DNA of 64,000 nucleotides from Numida meleagris (Eukaryota; Chordata; Aves; Galliformes; Numididae), in NCBI RefSeq assembly GCF_002078875.1, contig NC_034414.1, forward strand, positions 7,487,993 through 7,551,992. Reading direction: 5' to 3'. The position numbers and the translations under genes are program-made. This document shows, one piece after another, positions 55,938-64,000 of this stretch (its first letter is position 1; each line of letters starts with the position of its first letter). Below the pieces are notes generated by a model. That model searched no databases. It was given only the letters and a program-made list of their open reading frames with translations, and was not told where the DNA came from.

Positions 55938-56745
55938 TCCAGACTGTTACGAAACAAAAGCATGCTCCATTACAGTGACTCTGTACTCAACTCATACTAC
56001 ACTGCAATTCCAGTTTTCTCCATTGTGTAATGGTGTTTAGGATATTGCCGTACGGACCTTTGGAAAGACCAAGGGCAGTCTGATTGTTTTTTTTGAAAGG
56101 GTACAGATCAAACATCCTGGGGTTACAGTTACACGCGTCTTTGTTTACCGGTAGGTTTGTGACGTTGGTTATGTGTATGCTGGACTGTCCTCGCTCTTAA
56201 GCCCATCAACACCGACGGGATGCCGGGGGCTAGTGTGCGTTCAGTATTGTTACACGGGGGTTAGAATGCAGGATTTGGAATTGATAGTAGCACTTTACAA
56301 ATGGTTGATAAATGGAATTTCAAGCCATTTTTTATAAACGTATTGCACAATACTAACAAAGTGCTTCTATCAAAAGTATTAACTACAAATAGTTTTGCTC
56401 TGAATAGATTGACCCTTCTGAAGTTATTGCATACGGTTGAGCACAAAACTACTTATCATGGGGTTTTTGGATTGAGGACGTGATTCAATTACCCATGTAA
56501 CACCTTGTTGAAGTTCTTCAGTGAATTTTTTCACTTGTTTGCAGCGTGAGCCATGTTCAGAAGTTGTGAACAACGGATAGGGGCTTTATCTTAAATTTTG
56601 CCTTACCTTACTATGTTCACAAATATTTATTTACTAAATTTTTCATAAGTGTCATGAAATAGGAAAATGCAAACGGTTCATTCTTCATTTATTGATTGTA
56701 AACAAGTTTTTCATGCAAATAAAATTTCCATTATTTTAATGGGTT
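55938..56745 (+). other. BTBD10: BTBD10 3' UTR
   Basis: About 800 bases of non-coding sequence, AT-rich towards the end. It finishes shortly after AATAAA at 56,718, the only canonical signal at a sensible distance before the neighbouring gene. Confidence 0.8.
56718..56723 (+). terminator. BTBD10 poly(A) signal
   Basis: AATAAA in GCAAATAAAATTTCC, about 780 bases after the stop codon, followed by a T-rich stretch. Confidence 0.75.
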
Positions 56746-57070
56746 TGAATTACCTGTGAATGAGATGAAGTATACAGAGGAGGTTTGGAAGCTGTTTTTT
56801 GCTCCTTTCAGGCTGGTTGGAGATGACTTTAAGCATAAAAGTGAAAACTGGTTATTTCCTGAAATCAGGGAAGTTTGTCACACTGTCTGTTTTAACTCAC
56901 CTTGTTGTTTTAAGGGCTTTTTTCATAGTTTAAACGGAAATTGGTAAGAGCTCCTTTAGAAATGCAGTGAGTGAAAGAGTTCTTTAAGTGTCTGTAAGGC
57001 ATTGCTTTTCTTCGTGTGCCCCCAGAGCTAAAGAAATGATAAATAGGCAACTGCTTCTAGCATGCATCTT
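56746..57070. other. Tail-to-tail spacer between BTBD10 and BMAL1
   Basis: About 325 bases between the two estimated cleavage sites. No gene or repeat was recognised. Confidence 0.6.
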
Positions 57071-57608
57071 CAGCAGGGTTTTATCAAATTTATTTATCAA
57101 AGTAAATGCTCCATCTTAGAACAAGGGAAACATTTATTTTAAAAATATTTAACTGTCTAATACATTACACTTTAACAATATTTATAGTAAAGGATTCTTA
57201 CAAGAAAGAATAAACAGCTTTATGGTACAATTAGTATAAGAAATATCCACATGGGGACTGTTTTGCAGTGTAAAAACACACCATACATCTGAAATGGTCA
57301 TTTGCATATAAAAGCTACCACTGATGCCAGTGAGTTGCACAGTGATTTTAAAAAAAAAAAAATTCAAACAACAGAATCCAAAATATACAGGTATTGCAAG
57401 CTATACACAGCTAACCAGATCAACACGGAACACTGTAGCGGGTTATTCCACTTTGTCTGACATTACACATGGTAGAATGAGTTGCGTTCTGATATGGCTT
57501 TTATGAAATTCATACATAAAAGCTTCTCCATCCAACGAGTTTCACAGACTGTAGAACTCCACCAATAAATGCACTTTGATATTTGGATGTTGAAGCAAGG
57601 TGCATCAT
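57071..57608 (-). other. BMAL1: BMAL1 3' UTR with two poly(A) signals
   Basis: On the minus strand AATAAA occurs at 57,138-57,133 and 57,094-57,089. The 3' UTR is therefore about 470-540 bases. It is AU-rich, with several ATTTA pentamers between 57,090 and 57,190, consistent with a short-lived mRNA (inference). Confidence 0.7.
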
Positions 57609-62858
<5,250 letters not shown>

Positions 62859-64000
62859 CTTGGGAATGGGAAGGGAAGGGGGGAGAGGAAAGAACCAAAA
62901 AGATAAAAAAGAGAAAAAACTTATTCTCAAGTTAAAGTATTCGTGACAGCTTACTAAAACTCACTCTGAAAATGGGTAAGTATCGCTGACAGTTGTTTTC
63001 AGATGAGAGAGAAAAATGTCATTAAGAATGCTCTTTCTAATTCACAGGTAATTAAAAAACACATAACAGCAACGACCCTCAGGTACTATAACAGACCTGT
63101 CACCACTATGGACATAAGAGTTTCTGAACTACTTGGGAGGAATGTTGTAGTTCTGAGAAGTTAAACCTGAATAAAGCTGCCAAATATCTTTTAACAGCTA
63201 CAAGATATTAGCGCCCTTTCCCTCTCAGGTGCCTTTGAAAAACGGACATGTAAGGTTCGAAGAACTGCTTGAGCTCCCTCCTTAACCTGCACAAGAAGGC
63301 TATTTCATTCCGGTTGTGCCTCCCTTCTCAAAGGAGTGCTAGCACAAAACAGAACAGATACAAGCTGTTCACGTGGTCATAATGGGTTTAAGCTGGGGCC
63401 AAAAGAATTCAGATTTAACATTCAGACATATTTTTCATCTATAAAACAGTTAAATAGAGTATAAGAGTTTGAATTCAACTGGTCAACATTTTCTGGGTTG
63501 TTATTTTGGAAAGACTTCAGTATCCCCTGGAAGAGTAGGTTTGATCTTTTGAAAATGAAACTTGGCATCACAGCACGACTCACTTGCTGAGCAGCAGAAA
63601 GGCTGTGAATGCTCTCCCAGCTCATGTAATGACCACTAGTTAGCAGTACTGCTGCAGAAGAACAGGTATTTCAAATAACTTACTATGAAATTAAAACCAA
63701 AAGAAAATAAAAACAACCACTCCAGTCAGACAGATGCCATTAAAAAAGATATCGCTTACTCCTTAATACTACCAGCTCTGTTTCCTCTCAAAGTCCACTA
63801 GAAATCAGCTGACAACAGACACACCCCAGGAACAAATTCCAGCAGGCAGATTCTGGCAGAATTTGGAGCCTGGGCTTTTTTACGTTGTAAATAATTGTGC
63901 CTAAGCTACAGACAATGTGAAACAGTCTCAGCTGGGCAGTCTCAACCCATCTTGGCGTGGAAGGGAAACAAAAGAGCCCTTCTCAACCAACCCATCCCCT
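62859..64000 (-). other. BMAL1: BMAL1 intron, open at the right edge
   Basis: No further BMAL1 exon was found. The preceding coding segment (expected to end in a HAIDGKFVFVDQ-like sequence) is absent. Minus-strand frames here (for example 63,422-63,625) do not resemble BMAL1 and lack splice support. Confidence 0.7.

Overview
This is vertebrate chromosomal DNA, almost certainly from a bird. The evidence is an 88-residue mature parathyroid hormone (PTH, 84 residues in mammals), several CR1 LINE fragments, a mariner remnant and compact gene spacing. The PTH precursor differs at a few positions from the chicken protein as I remember it, so a galliform other than chicken is plausible. Three protein genes are present in the order PTH (+), BTBD10 (+), BMAL1/ARNTL (-). 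This is the neighbourhood known from mammals (ARNTL, BTBD10, PTH), seen here in the opposite orientation.

Region by region: 1-24,300 is AT-rich intergenic DNA upstream of PTH. It holds a 160-base N gap (2,048-2,207), a GC-rich patch of unknown origin, a broken mariner transposon (about 2,369-2,923) and a strongly decayed CR1 (about 12,912-14,190). At 24,325-24,373 lies the PTH control region: a direct-repeat vitamin D response element, a CRE-like site and an AATAAAAG TATA-like box, followed by a 21-bp palindrome. A non-coding first exon ends at 24,520. Two coding exons give a complete 119-residue PTH precursor, with a probable long 3' UTR reaching about 28,430.

BTBD10 starts in a CpG island (about 30,900-31,800) that carries two TCTCGCGAGA-type elements and a hexanucleotide array. 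All eight coding exons can be placed between 37,825 and 55,937. Every junction keeps frame and gives 474 residues. Its 10.5-kb second intron holds a second CpG island (about 42,400-42,720) with promoter motifs and a splice donor, which may be an alternative promoter. On the minus strand beside it is an unexplained run of open frames.

BTBD10 and BMAL1 meet tail to tail. Their poly(A) signals are only about 370 bp apart. The last seven BMAL1 exons (about 270 residues) run from the PAS-B domain through the transactivation domain to the stop codon. The rest of the gene lies beyond the right edge. PTH is an endocrine calcium regulator, BTBD10 an Akt-pathway adaptor and BMAL1 a core clock transcription factor. 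They share location, not a pathway.

All coordinates were worked out by eye from the sequence and splice logic. Transcription start sites and poly(A) ends are estimates.
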